64,000 bases of DNA from Faecalicatena contorta (GTDB lineage: Bacteria; Bacillota; Clostridia; Lachnospirales; Lachnospiraceae). The DNA is taken from contig NZ_JAFBIX010000019.1 of the NCBI RefSeq assembly GCF_021531895.1, positions 1 through 64,000 on the forward strand. The letters are read 5' to 3'. Made by a program: the position numbers and the translations under genes. The notes beneath the pieces were generated by a model. The model did no database searches and had not been told where the DNA came from. It saw nothing but the letters and a program-made list of their open reading frames with translations. Positions 1 through 9,783 of the stretch are shown piece by piece. Numbering within the stretch: the stretch's first letter is position 1; every line of letters begins with the position of its first letter.

Positions 1-37
1 TCAATGCGAGAGGTATACGGCTTAGATAAAGCATTAC

Positions 38-114
38 GCGAGTAAACTCGCATAAGCGGTTCCCGCAAGTCCGGACAGACGGTTTCCCGTCTGCCGGATT
101 TGCGGTGTTACCGC
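38..114. repeat. GC-rich compound palindrome (two hairpins)
   Basis: Positions 38-51 form a perfect hairpin (GCGAGT, loop AA, ACTCGC). Positions 56-114 form a long compound hairpin: GCGGT 56-60 pairs with 110-114, a 12-nt arm at 63-74 pairs with 94-105 with one mismatch, and CAGACGG 76-82 pairs with 87-93 around a four-base loop. It is much richer in G+C than its surroundings and no T-run follows on either strand, so it is not an ordinary terminator. It may be a REP-like unit or the edge of a structured RNA starting left of the window. The stem is plain in the sequence; its role is unknown. Confidence 0.55.
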
Positions 115-144
115 ACAGGAATATTCAACTATTGACAATAGCAT

Positions 145-255
145 CTACCCACATACTGTGCCACCATAATATATCACTGTATTAATCGCCTGGATCATTG
201 TCTTACCTGTATTAATTGAACCCGCAAGAATTAAAACATTCTGCCCTTCCACCAT
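145..255 (-). pseudogene. Remnant of an orotate phosphoribosyltransferase-like gene
   Basis: On the minus strand a 36-codon piece reads RMVEGQNVLILAGSINTGKT and continues to IYYGG before a TAG at 145-147. A TAA lies in the same frame a few codons upstream. The segment resembles the PRPP-binding loop region of the short orotate phosphoribosyltransferase-like proteins common in Lachnospiraceae, where a ...VL-x-L-x-SxTTGKT-type loop is followed by a YYGG motif. Nothing before or after it in any frame was recognised as the rest of the protein, so this looks like a decayed internal fragment. The assignment comes from remembered family motifs and is moderately confident; a non-genic coincidence is the alternative. 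Confidence 0.5.
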
Positions 256-378
256 TCGCTTAGTATTATCGCAATTTTAGCATAATAAGTGTGATAATAC
301 ACTATAAATATGAGAGTTTTTAGATTTTTTCGGTCAGAAATGACACCGACAGCTTTTTCTTCAGATCCATGATAATCG
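256..378. other. Gene-free spacer
   Basis: A/T-rich sequence between the phosphoribosyltransferase remnant and the ilvC terminator. No convincing reading frame, promoter or repeat was found. Confidence 0.4.
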
Positions 379-411
379 AAAAACGCACATCTCAAATTCA
401 TGAGATGTGCG
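379..411 (-). terminator. Intrinsic terminator after ilvC
   Basis: Read on the minus strand, an 11-bp perfect stem (arms 401-411 and 384-394, loop 395-400) is followed by TTTTT at 379-383. It sits about 30 bases past the ilvC stop and ends the ilvN-ilvC transcript. Confidence 0.9.
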
Positions 412-442
412 CTAATATAATTCTTATAATTATGTACAATAA

Positions 443-1489
<1,047 letters not shown>

Positions 1490-1580
1490 TCATTTAATTT
1501 TGTATTGTTAAACAAGGGCAGGTATCTGAAGCCACCCTTATTTAAAGGCTTTGTCTTCTCTCGAACATTGTTATAATCGA

Positions 1581-2078
1581 TTAATCAATAATCGTAACAT
1601 CCTTGATTCCTCGAGATAATCCTGTAATTCCGGTTCTCGCCAATTCCAGGATCTCATATCCGTCGAGCAATTTCAAGAAAGCATCCAGTTTTGACTGATT
1701 ACCTGTAAGTTCCACCATTAACGATTCCGTCTCAACGTCTACGATCTTAGCACGGAAAATATCTGCCACAGAGATAATCTCCGATCTTTCTGCTGCATTG
1801 GCACGAATCTTAACCATGATTAATTCACGATATACGGATTCATCTGGTTTTAACACTTTGATTTCAATGACATCTTCCAATTTCCGAACCTGCTTTTCAA
1901 TCTGAGACAAAATCAACTCATCTCCAGATGCAACAATGGTAATCCTTGTAAATCTGGGATCCGCAGTCACACCAGCAGTAATACTGTCAATACTGTATCC
2001 ACGTCTGCTGAAAAGTCCTGCGATGCGGCTTAATACACCCGGATTATTGTCAACCAATAATGAATAAACTCTTTGCAT
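1581..2078 (-). CDS. ilvN: Acetolactate synthase small (regulatory) subunit
   Basis: Regulatory subunit that binds valine and stimulates the catalytic IlvB subunit. The 165 residues hold an N-terminal ACT domain (VYSLLVDNNPGVLSRIAGLF near residues 3-22) and the C-terminal ALS_ss_C domain, the usual size of the family. The start at 2078 is chosen because GAGGTG lies 4 bases upstream; an in-frame ATG 18 bases earlier lacks a comparable site. A strong sigma-A promoter precedes it. The catalytic subunit is not in this window, so the holoenzyme partner must be encoded elsewhere. ilvC follows downstream. Confidence 0.96.
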   Translation of the reverse strand: MQRVYSLLVDNNPGVLSRIAGLFSRRGYSIDSITAGVTADPRFTRITIVASGDELILSQIEKQVRKLEDVIEIKVLKPDESVYRELIMVKIRANAAERSEIISVADIFRAKIVDVETESLMVELTGNQSKLDAFLKLLDGYEILELARTGITGLSRGIKDVTIID

Positions 2079-2131
2079 ACTGCACCTCTTCCCCATCTTT
2101 ATTTTAAAAACAGAGTGCGTTCTGTTTTTTT

Positions 2132-2160
2132 ATAATAACAATATCTTCCTGTTTTGTCAA
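2132..2160 (-). promoter_or_regulatory. Sigma-A promoter of ilvN
   Basis: On the minus strand TTGACA (2155-2160), a 17-bp spacer and TATTAT (2132-2137). A short hairpin (AAACAGA/TCTGTTT, 2107-2130) lies at the start of the leader and could be regulatory. No leader peptide or T-box motif was found. Confidence 0.85.
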
Positions 2161-2168
2161 GCGAAACA

Positions 2169-2819
2169 TTAACAATATTTCAAGATATCTTCCACAGATT
2201 CTTCAATATAATCTGCACCGGCTTCTTCCAACTCTTCTCTGTTACCAAATCCATAAAGGATTCCCAGGCAATCAATTCCTGCTGTCTTGGCGCCAAATAC
2301 ATCGTGCTCCCTGTCACCAATCATCAAAACAGAGGACTTATCTTTGATCTTACATGCCTCCAGCGCATACTGTATCACTTCTGCTTTCGTTTTTCTTCTG
2401 CCATCCAACTCCATTCCCGCCACATAATCAAAATACGGTGTCAGTCGAAAATAATCTATAATTTTTCTGGCATATGGCTCAGGTTTTGAAGTTGCCACTA
2501 CCAATCTTACATCGGCATTTCTCAGTTTTTTCAGCACTTCTTCCAATCCATCATAGACACGATTCTCAAAGATGCCTTTTTCCTGATAATATTCCCGGAA
2601 ATAACCAATGGCCTTCCAACACTGTTCGGTTGAAAATTCATATAACTTATGGAACGATATATCCAAAGGCGGTCCTATAAACTCACATAGCTTTGTACGA
2701 TCCTTTTCTTCAATTCCGAACTTATTCAACGCATATTTTACAGAATTTGTAATACCCTGCTCAGAATCTGTAATTGTCCCATCCAGATCAAAGAAAAAAG
2801 TATGATATCTTCTGTTCAT
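2169..2819 (-). CDS. HAD-superfamily phosphatase (phosphoglycolate phosphatase-like)
   Basis: Haloacid-dehalogenase phosphatase of about 216 residues. Motif I is FFDLDGTITDSE near the N-terminus, motif II ATSKPE mid-protein, and motif IV MIGDREHDVFGA near residue 170, so all catalytic aspartates are present. The inserted helical cap is of the PGPase/YjjG type. GGAAGGAG six bases before the ATG at 2819 fixes the start; the frame stays open upstream but without a site. The substrate cannot be read from the sequence: phosphoglycolate, a sugar phosphate or a nucleotide are all possible. It lies alone between ilvN and the response-regulator stub. Confidence 0.9.
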   Translation of the reverse strand: MNRRYHTFFFDLDGTITDSEQGITNSVKYALNKFGIEEKDRTKLCEFIGPPLDISFHKLYEFSTEQCWKAIGYFREYYQEKGIFENRVYDGLEEVLKKLRNADVRLVVATSKPEPYARKIIDYFRLTPYFDYVAGMELDGRRKTKAEVIQYALEACKIKDKSSVLMIGDREHDVFGAKTAGIDCLGILYGFGNREELEEAGADYIEESVEDILKYC

Positions 2820-2914
2820 ATCTGCTCCTTCCAAAACTGTCATGATATCCAAACACCCAAGACTGATTATAATATTTTCCCTCGGTCTGCGCAAGACGTA
2901 TCTTATATGCCTTC

Positions 2915-3103
2915 TCAGGTAGTTTCCACATTTCTTTTGAATTCAATATACGTTACAATAAAATAAAGAAAATCCTTCTTAATACAAAAAAAAGCAACAT
3001 CCTCAAACTCCTCTGGGGCTGTCACCTGATATAATGCATTCTCTAATAATTGCTTCAACTCCTGCCGGATGACCGGTTCATCCTCAATAATCACAATGTG
3101 CAT
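2915..3103 (-). pseudogene. Truncated response-regulator receiver domain
   Basis: The frame starts well: GAGGAGAG lies a few bases before the ATG at 3103, and MHIVIIEDEPVIRQELKQLL is a typical receiver-domain N-terminus with the acidic metal-binding pair (EDE). After about 38 residues the sequence stops resembling a receiver (FFCIKKDFLYFIVTYIEF) and terminates at residue 62. It lacks the phosphoacceptor Asp strand, the Thr/Lys positions and any output domain. No histidine kinase is nearby. The 5' end abuts a REP-like hairpin at 3125-3184. It is best read as a broken two-component gene; expression as a 62-residue peptide is possible but not supported. Confidence 0.65.
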
Positions 3104-3124
3104 TTTTCTCTCCTCGTTCAAAAA

Positions 3125-3184
3125 GGTACACCACATTTTTCAATTGGGGACGTAGTACTTTTGCAAAGTACTACGTCCCCAGTT
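3125..3184. repeat. REP-like palindromic unit, copy 1
   Basis: A perfect 16-bp stem (3146-3161 with 3165-3180, arm GGGGACGTAGTACTTT) with a 3-base loop, flanked on the left by GGTACACCACATTTTTCA (3125-3142). The same 18 bases recur exactly at 27911-27928 beside a hairpin with the same GGGACGTAG core. It begins 3 bases after the gpmI stop. There is no T-run, so it is a weak terminator at best. Short palindromes with a conserved tag resemble REP sequences moved by TnpA-REP (RAYT) proteins; no such gene is in the window. Confidence 0.75.
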
Positions 3185-3186
3185 AA

Positions 3187-4725
3187 TTATTTCACAAGCA
3201 AGCTCTTTCCTGTCATTTCTTTTGGCTGTTCCATTCCCATTAGTTCAATAAGGGTCGGAGCGATGTCTGCCAGACATCCACCTTCTCTTAACTTATAAGC
3301 CGGATCAGCATTCACAAGAATAAATGGCACCGGATTGGTCGTATGGGCGGTAAATGGCTCACCTGTCTCATCATCAATTAATTGTTCTGCATTTCCGTGA
3401 TCTGCACAGATGAACATCTGACCATCTACTTCCTTGACTGCGTTAACTGCTTTACCTACACATTCATCGACTGCTTCGATTGCCTGAATTGCAGCTGCTT
3501 CTACACCAGTATGTCCAACCATATCTGGGTTTGCGAAGTTGATGATAATTACATCATATTTGTCAGATTTAATTGCTTCTACAAGTTTATCACACACTTC
3601 ATATGCGCTCATTTCTGGTTTCAAATCATAAGTTGCTACCTTTGGAGATTTTACCAGAATCCTGTCTTCACCTTCATTTGGCTCTTCCACTCCGCCATTA
3701 AAGAAGAATGTTACATGTGCATATTTCTCTGTCTCAGCGATACGTGCCTGTTTTTTGCCATGTGCAGCCAAAAACTGTCCAAAGGTATTCGTGATTTCTT
3801 CTTTTACGAAAGCAACCTGTTTATTTTCGATCGTAACATCGTATTCTGTGAAGCAGACAAAAGTTGTCTTGATTCTGTCTCCTCTTTCAAATCCTTGGAA
3901 ATCATCGTCACAGAAAGTTCTTGTAATCTCTCTTGCACGGTCAGGACGGAAGTTGAAGAAGATAATGGAATCATTATTTTTGATAGTAGCGGTTGGCGCC
4001 CCGTCTTTCATGACTACTGTTGGAAGCACGAATTCATCTGTTGTCTCTTTGTCATAAGATGCCTGGATTCCTTCCGGACCACTGACAGCAGTTTCGCCTG
4101 TTCCATTTACCAGAGCGCGATATGCCTTTTCCACACGATCCCAGCGGTTATCTCTATCCATTGCATAATAACGCCCCATAACGGTTGCAACTTCACCAAC
4201 ACCTATTTCCCCCATCTTGGCAATCAGCTGTTCCACATACTCTTTACCAGATGCAGGAGGTGTATCACGTCCATCCAGGAAACAGTGAACATATACTTTT
4301 TTGATCTCCTGTCTCTTTGCCAACTCTAGCAGTCCATAAATATGCTCATTATGACTGTGTACACCACCATCTGATACCAATCCCATCAAATGCAGTGAAG
4401 AATCATTAGCCTTTACATTCTCACATGCTGCAAGAAGTGCAGAATTCTCAAAGAAATCACCATCCTGAATTGCCTTTGTAATCTTAGTAAGATCCTGATA
4501 AACAATACGTCCGGCACCCATATTCAGATGTCCAACTTCAGAATTCCCCATCTGTCCATCAGGAAGCCCTACTGCCATTCCACTGGCATTTCCCTTTACA
4601 AATGGATACTCTGCCATCAATTTATCCATAACCGGAGTCTTTCCTTCTGCCACAGCATTTCCGGTAGTATTCTCATTCAGTCCATATCCGTCTAAAATCA
4701 TAAGTACTGTTGGTTTTTTGCTCAT
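3187..4725 (-). CDS. gpmI: 2,3-bisphosphoglycerate-independent phosphoglycerate mutase
   Basis: Interconverts 3- and 2-phosphoglycerate using Mn2+ and a phosphoserine intermediate. The 512 residues match the family length. The N-terminal metal motif MILDGYGLN and the catalytic-serine motif GQMGNSEVGHLNMGAGR (Ser near residue 62) are intact, as are FRPDRARE and the C-terminal metal ligands CADHGNAE. GGAG lies upstream of the ATG. It is the last gene of the glycolytic block, downstream of a hydrolase gene and beyond the terminator that follows tpiA, so it may be co-transcribed with the hydrolase or rely on read-through. Confidence 0.98.
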   Translation of the reverse strand: MSKKPTVLMILDGYGLNENTTGNAVAEGKTPVMDKLMAEYPFVKGNASGMAVGLPDGQMGNSEVGHLNMGAGRIVYQDLTKITKAIQDGDFFENSALLAACENVKANDSSLHLMGLVSDGGVHSHNEHIYGLLELAKRQEIKKVYVHCFLDGRDTPPASGKEYVEQLIAKMGEIGVGEVATVMGRYYAMDRDNRWDRVEKAYRALVNGTGETAVSGPEGIQASYDKETTDEFVLPTVVMKDGAPTATIKNNDSIIFFNFRPDRAREITRTFCDDDFQGFERGDRIKTTFVCFTEYDVTIENKQVAFVKEEITNTFGQFLAAHGKKQARIAETEKYAHVTFFFNGGVEEPNEGEDRILVKSPKVATYDLKPEMSAYEVCDKLVEAIKSDKYDVIIINFANPDMVGHTGVEAAAIQAIEAVDECVGKAVNAVKEVDGQMFICADHGNAEQLIDDETGEPFTAHTTNPVPFILVNADPAYKLREGGCLADIAPTLIELMGMEQPKEMTGKSLLVK

Positions 4726-4782
4726 TTTATTTCTCCTTTATTCTTCGATTATAAATGTTGAAAATATTCTAATCATCGGACT

Positions 4783-5604
4783 TTATTTACACAATTTTTC
4801 TAACCACACATCCGCAAGTTCTATCCAGCATGCACATTCATCTTGCACACCACTTCCATCTTCCCGCTCTACATGTTTTGTTGCAAGACTCAATCCATGC
4901 TCTCCTTCCGGAAAAATATGCAGTTCAACGGGAACATCAGCCCTTCGAAGCGCCATTGTCATCAAAAGGGAATTTTCAACCGGCACCGTCTGATCTTCAG
5001 CCGTATGCCATATAAATGTGGGCGGCATTGTATGCGTCACCTGATTCTCCAGAGACATCTGTTCCCTACACAATGCAAACTTATCTCCCAGCAAGTTTTG
5101 AAAGCTTTCTATATGTCCGTATCGAACATCTGAAGTAATCACTGGATAACTAAGCATAATTCCTCTAGGCTTTAATTCTTCTGTTGTAAGCCCGGATCTG
5201 GAAGCCATAAAATCCTGATTCCAGAAAATCCCGTAACTTGCTGCCAGATGCCCTCCTGCCGAAGATCCCTGGACAAATATTCGTTCCATATCAATATGCC
5301 ATTCTTTCGCATATTCCCGCAATATCTTCATTACCTGACCCACTTCCAGAATCTGAGTCGGAAATTGTGCAGGTGCAACAGAATAACGAAGCACACAGGC
5401 ATGATATCCCTCATTCAGAAAATGCATGGCCAAAGGCTCTCCTTCTCTATAGCTGGTCATTTGGTACGCCCCGCCAGGACATATAATGATCATCGGACGC
5501 TTTTTTATCTTTATCTTGTCAACCGGGGTATCCAAAATATATGTTTCAAGCTTTGCATAATCCAAAGACCCTTCCGCCCGTATCGGTATCTCTTTATAAA
5601 TCAT
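4783..5604 (-). CDS. Alpha/beta-hydrolase, acetyl-esterase-like
   Basis: A 273-residue cytoplasmic hydrolase with no signal peptide. The oxyanion region is IICPGGAYQM (about residues 40-49), the nucleophile elbow is GSSAGGH (about 113-119), and the distal Asp/His are in HTAEDQTVPVENS and EGEHGLS. This is the BD-FAE/esterase-lipase (COG0657) pattern often labelled xylan or acetyl esterase. It sits between tpiA and gpmI, an odd place for a carbohydrate esterase. A terminator separates it from tpiA. Deacetylation of imported oligosaccharides or of a metabolite is possible, but nothing in the sequence fixes the substrate. Confidence 0.85.
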   Translation of the reverse strand: MIYKEIPIRAEGSLDYAKLETYILDTPVDKIKIKKRPMIIICPGGAYQMTSYREGEPLAMHFLNEGYHACVLRYSVAPAQFPTQILEVGQVMKILREYAKEWHIDMERIFVQGSSAGGHLAASYGIFWNQDFMASRSGLTTEELKPRGIMLSYPVITSDVRYGHIESFQNLLGDKFALCREQMSLENQVTHTMPPTFIWHTAEDQTVPVENSLLMTMALRRADVPVELHIFPEGEHGLSLATKHVEREDGSGVQDECACWIELADVWLEKLCK

Positions 5605-5624
5605 AAACGTAATCCTCGCAACCC

Positions 5625-5658
5625 AAAAATCGTAGGGAGCATATGCTGCACCCTACGA
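5625..5658 (-). terminator. Intrinsic terminator after tpiA
   Basis: Minus-strand stem TCGTAGGG/CCCTACGA (5651-5658 with 5630-5637), a 13-base loop, then TTTTT at 5625-5629. It lies 13 bases past the tpiA stop. Confidence 0.85.
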
Positions 5659-5670
5659 CTGATGATATTC

Positions 5671-6420
5671 TTACTTGTAATTTACGATCTTTCCAAAGTC
5701 AGCTTTTAAAGAAGCTCCACCAACAAGACCACCATCAATATCAGCCTGAGCAAATAATTCTGCCGCATTTCCTGCATTTACAGATCCGCCGTACTGGATA
5801 CGAATTGCTTCAGCGGTAGCTTCGTCATAAATCTCTGCAATACATGCACGAATTCCAGCACAAACTTCTTCTGCCTGTTCTGTTGTAGCTGTCTTACCTG
5901 TTCCGATAGCCCAGATTGGCTCATAAGCGATAACTGCTGTCTTAGCCTGATCTGCTGTTACATTCAGGAATCCAACCTTAACCTGCTGACGGATGAAATC
6001 CATAGTTACGCCCTGCTCTCTCTGTTCTAATGTCTCGCCACAGCACATAATTGGTGTGATACCATGCTCAAATGCTTTTAACATCTTTTTATTGACTGTC
6101 TCATTTGTCTCTGCAAAATATTCTCTTCTTTCAGAATGTCCAAGAACAACATACTTGACACCTGCATCTGTAAGCATTGCTGGAGCAATCTCTCCTGTGT
6201 ATGCACCTTTTTCTTCAAAATACATATTCTCAGCACCGACCTGAATATTAGAACCTTTACAAGCCTCTACTACAGGGATAATATCAATTGCCGGTACACA
6301 AAATACCACATCAACATCTTCACTTGCTACTAATGGTTTTAACTCTTCAACTAATGCAACTGCCTCACTTGGAGTTTTGTTCATTTTCCAGTTGCCTGCT
6401 ACAATTTTTCTTCTTGCCAT
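5671..6420 (-). CDS. tpiA: Triosephosphate isomerase
   Basis: Interconverts dihydroxyacetone phosphate and glyceraldehyde 3-phosphate. It has about 249 residues with the family signatures intact: AGNWKMN at the N-terminus (catalytic Lys), GHSERR (electrophilic His), [11 protein letters not shown] (catalytic Glu and the flexible loop) and YGGSVNAGN. Two in-frame ATGs (6426 and 6420) share one GGAGG; 6420 gives the usual [11 protein letters not shown] start, but 6426 cannot be excluded. It lies about 50 bases downstream of pgk on the same strand. Confidence 0.97.
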   Translation of the reverse strand: MARRKIVAGNWKMNKTPSEAVALVEELKPLVASEDVDVVFCVPAIDIIPVVEACKGSNIQVGAENMYFEEKGAYTGEIAPAMLTDAGVKYVVLGHSERREYFAETNETVNKKMLKAFEHGITPIMCCGETLEQREQGVTMDFIRQQVKVGFLNVTADQAKTAVIAYEPIWAIGTGKTATTEQAEEVCAGIRACIAEIYDEATAEAIRIQYGGSVNAGNAAELFAQADIDGGLVGGASLKADFGKIVNYK

Positions 6421-6476
6421 TTTCATTCTTCCTCCGAAATTATAAAAATATACATATTCACTAAGTCGCCTTCGGC

Positions 6477-7670
6477 CTACTTATCATTTGCTGCTGCTAC
6501 ACCTGGCAGTTCTTTTCCTTCCAGGAATTCAAGAGATGCACCACCGCCGGTAGAAATGTGGGTCATCTTATCACCATAACCAAGCTGATTAACTGCAGCT
6601 GCAGAATCACCGCCACCAATAATAGTCACTGCATCTGTCTCAGCAAGTGCTTTTGCAACTGCTTCTGTACCGTGTGCAAAATTCGGCATCTCAAAGCAGC
6701 CCATTGGTCCATTCCATACAACCGTCTTAGCATCATGTACAGCTTCACTGAAAATCTGCGCTGTCTCAGGTCCGATATCAAGACCTTCCCATCCGTCTGG
6801 GATTTCACCACGCTGTACTACTTTAGTATTTGCATCATTGGAGAAATCATCAGCGATAATGTTGTCTACAGGAAGCAGCAATTTTACGCCTTTTTCTTCT
6901 GCCTTTTTCAACATATTCAATGCATATTCACAATAATCTTCCTCAAGAAGAGAATTACCTACATTTCCGCCTAATGCTTTGCTAAACGTATAGGACATTC
7001 CGCCACCGATGATCAATGTATCTACTTTATCAAGAAGGTTCTCGATAACTGAAATTTTGCTGGACACCTTAGCGCCGCCAAGTATGGCAACAAATGGTCT
7101 CTCCGGATTATTAACAGCATTTCCAAGGAAATCAATCTCTTTCTGCATTAAGTAACCTACAACTGCTGTATCCACAAACTTTGTAACACCTACATTAGAG
7201 CAGTGTGCACGATGTGCGGTTCCGAATGCATCATTAACAAATACATCACAAAGAGAAGCCAGATCTTTGCTGAAAGCATCACCATTCTTTGTCTCTTCTG
7301 CTCTATAACGTGTATTTTCAAGAAGAATTACATCTCCGTCTTTCATAGCTTCAACTGCGGCTTTTGCATTAGGGCCGACAACTTCTGGATCTGCTGCAAA
7401 TTTCACTTCCTGTCCAAGTAATTCAGACAAGCGGACAGCAACTGGTGCAAGAGATAATTCCGGTTTTGGCTCTCCCTTTGGCTTTCCAAGGTGAGAACAA
7501 AGAATAATCTTTCCACCGTCTGCGATTAACTTTTTAATTGTAGGAAGTGCGGCAACAAGACGATTCTCATCTGTAATCTTTCCATCAATAAGCGGTACGT
7601 TAAAGTCACATCTTACAAGTACTTTCTGTCCCTTTACATTAATATCGTCTACTGATTTTTTATTAAGCAT
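6477..7670 (-). CDS. pgk: Phosphoglycerate kinase
   Basis: ATP-forming step of glycolysis from 1,3-bisphosphoglycerate. The 397 residues form the two-domain fold: N-terminal substrate domain with VRCDFNVP (residues 20-27) and CSHLGKPKG, and C-terminal nucleotide domain with the Gly-rich [10 protein letters not shown] and [14 protein letters not shown]. Strong GAGGAGG before the ATG. A terminator between gap and pgk means partial uncoupling. The pgk leader contains a 7-bp hairpin (7695-7713) of unknown role. Confidence 0.98.
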   Translation of the reverse strand: MLNKKSVDDINVKGQKVLVRCDFNVPLIDGKITDENRLVAALPTIKKLIADGGKIILCSHLGKPKGEPKPELSLAPVAVRLSELLGQEVKFAADPEVVGPNAKAAVEAMKDGDVILLENTRYRAEETKNGDAFSKDLASLCDVFVNDAFGTAHRAHCSNVGVTKFVDTAVVGYLMQKEIDFLGNAVNNPERPFVAILGGAKVSSKISVIENLLDKVDTLIIGGGMSYTFSKALGGNVGNSLLEEDYCEYALNMLKKAEEKGVKLLLPVDNIIADDFSNDANTKVVQRGEIPDGWEGLDIGPETAQIFSEAVHDAKTVVWNGPMGCFEMPNFAHGTEAVAKALAETDAVTIIGGGDSAAAVNQLGYGDKMTHISTGGGASLEFLEGKELPGVAAANDK

Positions 7671-7734
7671 ATGATTTGCCTCCTCAGTTATATTTTAAGG
7701 TAACACACCTTAATATTTTCAAAACAACTATTGT

Positions 7735-7768
7735 AAAAAAGGGTCCGGTCCAATATAAGACCGGACCC
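7735..7768 (-). terminator. Intrinsic terminator between gap and pgk
   Basis: Minus-strand perfect 10-bp GC-rich stem GGGTCCGGTC (7759-7768 with 7741-7750) followed by TTTTTT at 7735-7740. It would let gap be expressed above the rest of the block. Confidence 0.92.
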
Positions 7769-7792
7769 TGTGTGAGTCTTAATATTCTGAAA

Positions 7793-8806
7793 TTATGCTA
7801 ATTCAGAGAAGTATTTGATTGTTCTTACCATCTGGCTTGTGTAAGAATTTTCATTGTCATACCAAGATACAACCTGAACTTCTGTTGTTCCATTGTCTAA
7901 TGGGCATACCATTGTCTGAGTAGCATCGAATAAAGAACCAAATCTCATTCCTACGATATCACTGGATACGATTTCATCAGTATTGTATCCGAAAGATTCG
8001 TTAGATGCTGCTTTCATAGCTGCGTTGATCTCATCAACTGTTACATTTCCTTCAACAACTGCTGTTAAGATTGTTGTAGAACCTGTTGGAGTTGGAACAC
8101 GCTGAGCAGATCCGATTAATTTACCATTTAATTCTGGGATAACTAATCCGATAGCTTTTGCTGCACCTGTGCTGTTTGGTACAATATTAACTGCTGCAGC
8201 ACGAGATCTTCTTAAGTCACCTTTTCTCTGTGGTCCGTCAAGTGTCATCTGATCACCTGTGTAAGCATGAATTGTGCACATGATACCAGATTTGATTGGT
8301 GCAAGATCATTCAATGCTTTTGCCATTGGTGCAAGGCAGTTTGTTGTACAAGAAGCTGCAGAAATAACTGTATCTTCAGCTGTCAATGTATCATGGTTTA
8401 CATTATATACAATTGTTGGCAGGTCATTTCCAGCTGGTGCGGAAATAACAACTTTTCTTGCTCCTGCTTTTACATGTGCAGAAGCTTTTTCTTTTGATGT
8501 ATAGAATCCTGTACATTCAAGAACAACGTCTACTCCGATTTCTCCCCAAGGAAGTTCTTCAGCGTTAGCTTTTGCGTAGATCTTGATTTCTTTTCCATCA
8601 ACGATGATAGAATCATCTGTTGCTTCTACCTTATCAGCCAAAGCATATTTACCCTGTGAAGAGTCATATTTTAATAAATGTGCAAGCATCTTAGGAGATG
8701 TTAAGTCGTTGATTGCTACAACTTCATATCCCTCTGCTCCAAACATCTGTCTGAATGCAAGACGTCCAATACGTCCGAATCCATTAATCGCTACTTTTAC
8801 TGCCAT
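7793..8806 (-). CDS. gap: Glyceraldehyde-3-phosphate dehydrogenase, type I
   Basis: NAD-dependent oxidation and phosphorylation of glyceraldehyde 3-phosphate. The 337 residues have the Rossmann motif INGFGRIGR at residues 7-15 and the catalytic Cys153 in SAASCTTNC. The C-terminal domain carries [14 protein letters not shown] precedes the ATG. A clear sigma-A promoter lies upstream and a strong terminator directly downstream, so a monocistronic message is likely, with pgk and tpiA reached by read-through or their own promoter. No CggR-type regulator is next to it. Confidence 0.99.
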   Translation of the reverse strand: MAVKVAINGFGRIGRLAFRQMFGAEGYEVVAINDLTSPKMLAHLLKYDSSQGKYALADKVEATDDSIIVDGKEIKIYAKANAEELPWGEIGVDVVLECTGFYTSKEKASAHVKAGARKVVISAPAGNDLPTIVYNVNHDTLTAEDTVISAASCTTNCLAPMAKALNDLAPIKSGIMCTIHAYTGDQMTLDGPQRKGDLRRSRAAAVNIVPNSTGAAKAIGLVIPELNGKLIGSAQRVPTPTGSTTILTAVVEGNVTVDEINAAMKAASNESFGYNTDEIVSSDIVGMRFGSLFDATQTMVCPLDNGTTEVQVVSWYDNENSYTSQMVRTIKYFSELA

Positions 8807-8915
8807 GATTAATTCCTCCTAAAGTTTGTTTATTAACTGGTTACGCAGTCTAATATTGTGAACTCTTCAACATCTCATCCCAATGACTTTGTTAAAGATT
8901 CCTCAACTAGAAATA

Positions 8916-8944
8916 ATTGTACTAAATCTGATACAAAAATTCAA
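8916..8944 (-). promoter_or_regulatory. Sigma-A promoter of gap
   Basis: Minus-strand TTGAAT (8939-8944), 17-bp spacer, TACAAT (8916-8921). It implies an untranslated leader of roughly 100 bases before the gap ATG. No known riboswitch was recognised in the leader. Confidence 0.8.
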
Positions 8945-8970
8945 GTGGTTTTCCTTCGCTTTTCCTATTT

Positions 8971-9783
8971 TTATGGAAGTTGCTTAAAATGAGGCTTTCG
9001 TTCAGAAAATTCTGTATAATATTTAAAACCACAATCTTTTAAAATACCAGAAACCTTATCAAAATCATAAGCAATATGTTCCGGCTTGTGTCCATCTGCA
9101 CCCACGGTAATGATCTCTCCACCCAGTTCTCTGTATCTTTTTAGGATATCAGAATGTGGATGCGCAAACGGCAGACCATATTTTAACCCTGACGTGTTCA
9201 ATTCAATTCCTTTTCCGTGTTCAATCAGATATTTTAAGATCATATCTATTTCACCTGAAAATTTCTGGTACGAATATTCTTTTTCTCTATTCTCTCCATA
9301 ACGAATCACATAATCAACATGTCCCAGTACATCAAAATCCTGACACTTCTGGATATCTTCATAAGTCTCTTCAAATGTAATTCTATACGCTTCTTCATCT
9401 GTATGATTTTGAAATAATTTTCTTGTTGCCGGATCGGATGTTTCCACCCAATGGACGGATCCAATCACAAAATCAAATGGATAACCGGATACAAATTGAC
9501 GGTAGTATTCTCCCAAATGAGGGCGCAATCCGAGTTCCACTCCAATTCGCACCTCAATCTGTTCACGATATTTTTCACGAAGCGGACGTAATGTTCTAAA
9601 GTACTCTTCTGGTTCAAAGATATCTTCTGGCCCCCATTCCATATTATCTTTATCAAAATGATCTGTGATACATATTGTATTCAATCCTTTGTCAATGGCT
9701 CCCTGTATCATTTCTTCTGGTTTCGCATCGGAATCATGTGAAAAATTCGTATGCAAGTGACAATCTGATATCATTACTTTCAT
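8971..9783 (-). CDS. PHP-domain phosphatase, histidinol-phosphatase-like
   Basis: A 270-residue PHP-superfamily metallo-phosphatase of the HisJ/HisK type. The N-terminal metal motif [13 protein letters not shown] (residues 7-19) is complete, with [23 protein letters not shown] and [11 protein letters not shown] supplying the other ligands. HisJ dephosphorylates histidinol phosphate, but no other his genes are in the window, so the physiological substrate is inferred only from family. Its start overlaps the mnmA stop (ATGA), so it is translationally coupled as the last gene of the iscR-iscS-iscU-mnmA operon. Confidence 0.85.
   Translation of the reverse strand: MKVMISDCHLHTNFSHDSDAKPEEMIQGAIDKGLNTICITDHFDKDNMEWGPEDIFEPEEYFRTLRPLREKYREQIEVRIGVELGLRPHLGEYYRQFVSGYPFDFVIGSVHWVETSDPATRKLFQNHTDEEAYRITFEETYEDIQKCQDFDVLGHVDYVIRYGENREKEYSYQKFSGEIDMILKYLIEHGKGIELNTSGLKYGLPFAHPHSDILKRYRELGGEIITVGADGHKPEHIAYDFDKVSGILKDCGFKYYTEFSERKPHFKQLP

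Noticed and set aside
2079-2168. T-box or attenuator upstream of ilvN
   Set aside because: The leader is under 60 bases, with no T-box sequence, no leader peptide rich in branched-chain codons and only a weak hairpin.
3382-4329. A 315-codon plus-strand frame antisense to gpmI
   Set aside because: Its Cys/Phe-rich composition is typical of reverse-strand shadows, and gpmI is beyond doubt.
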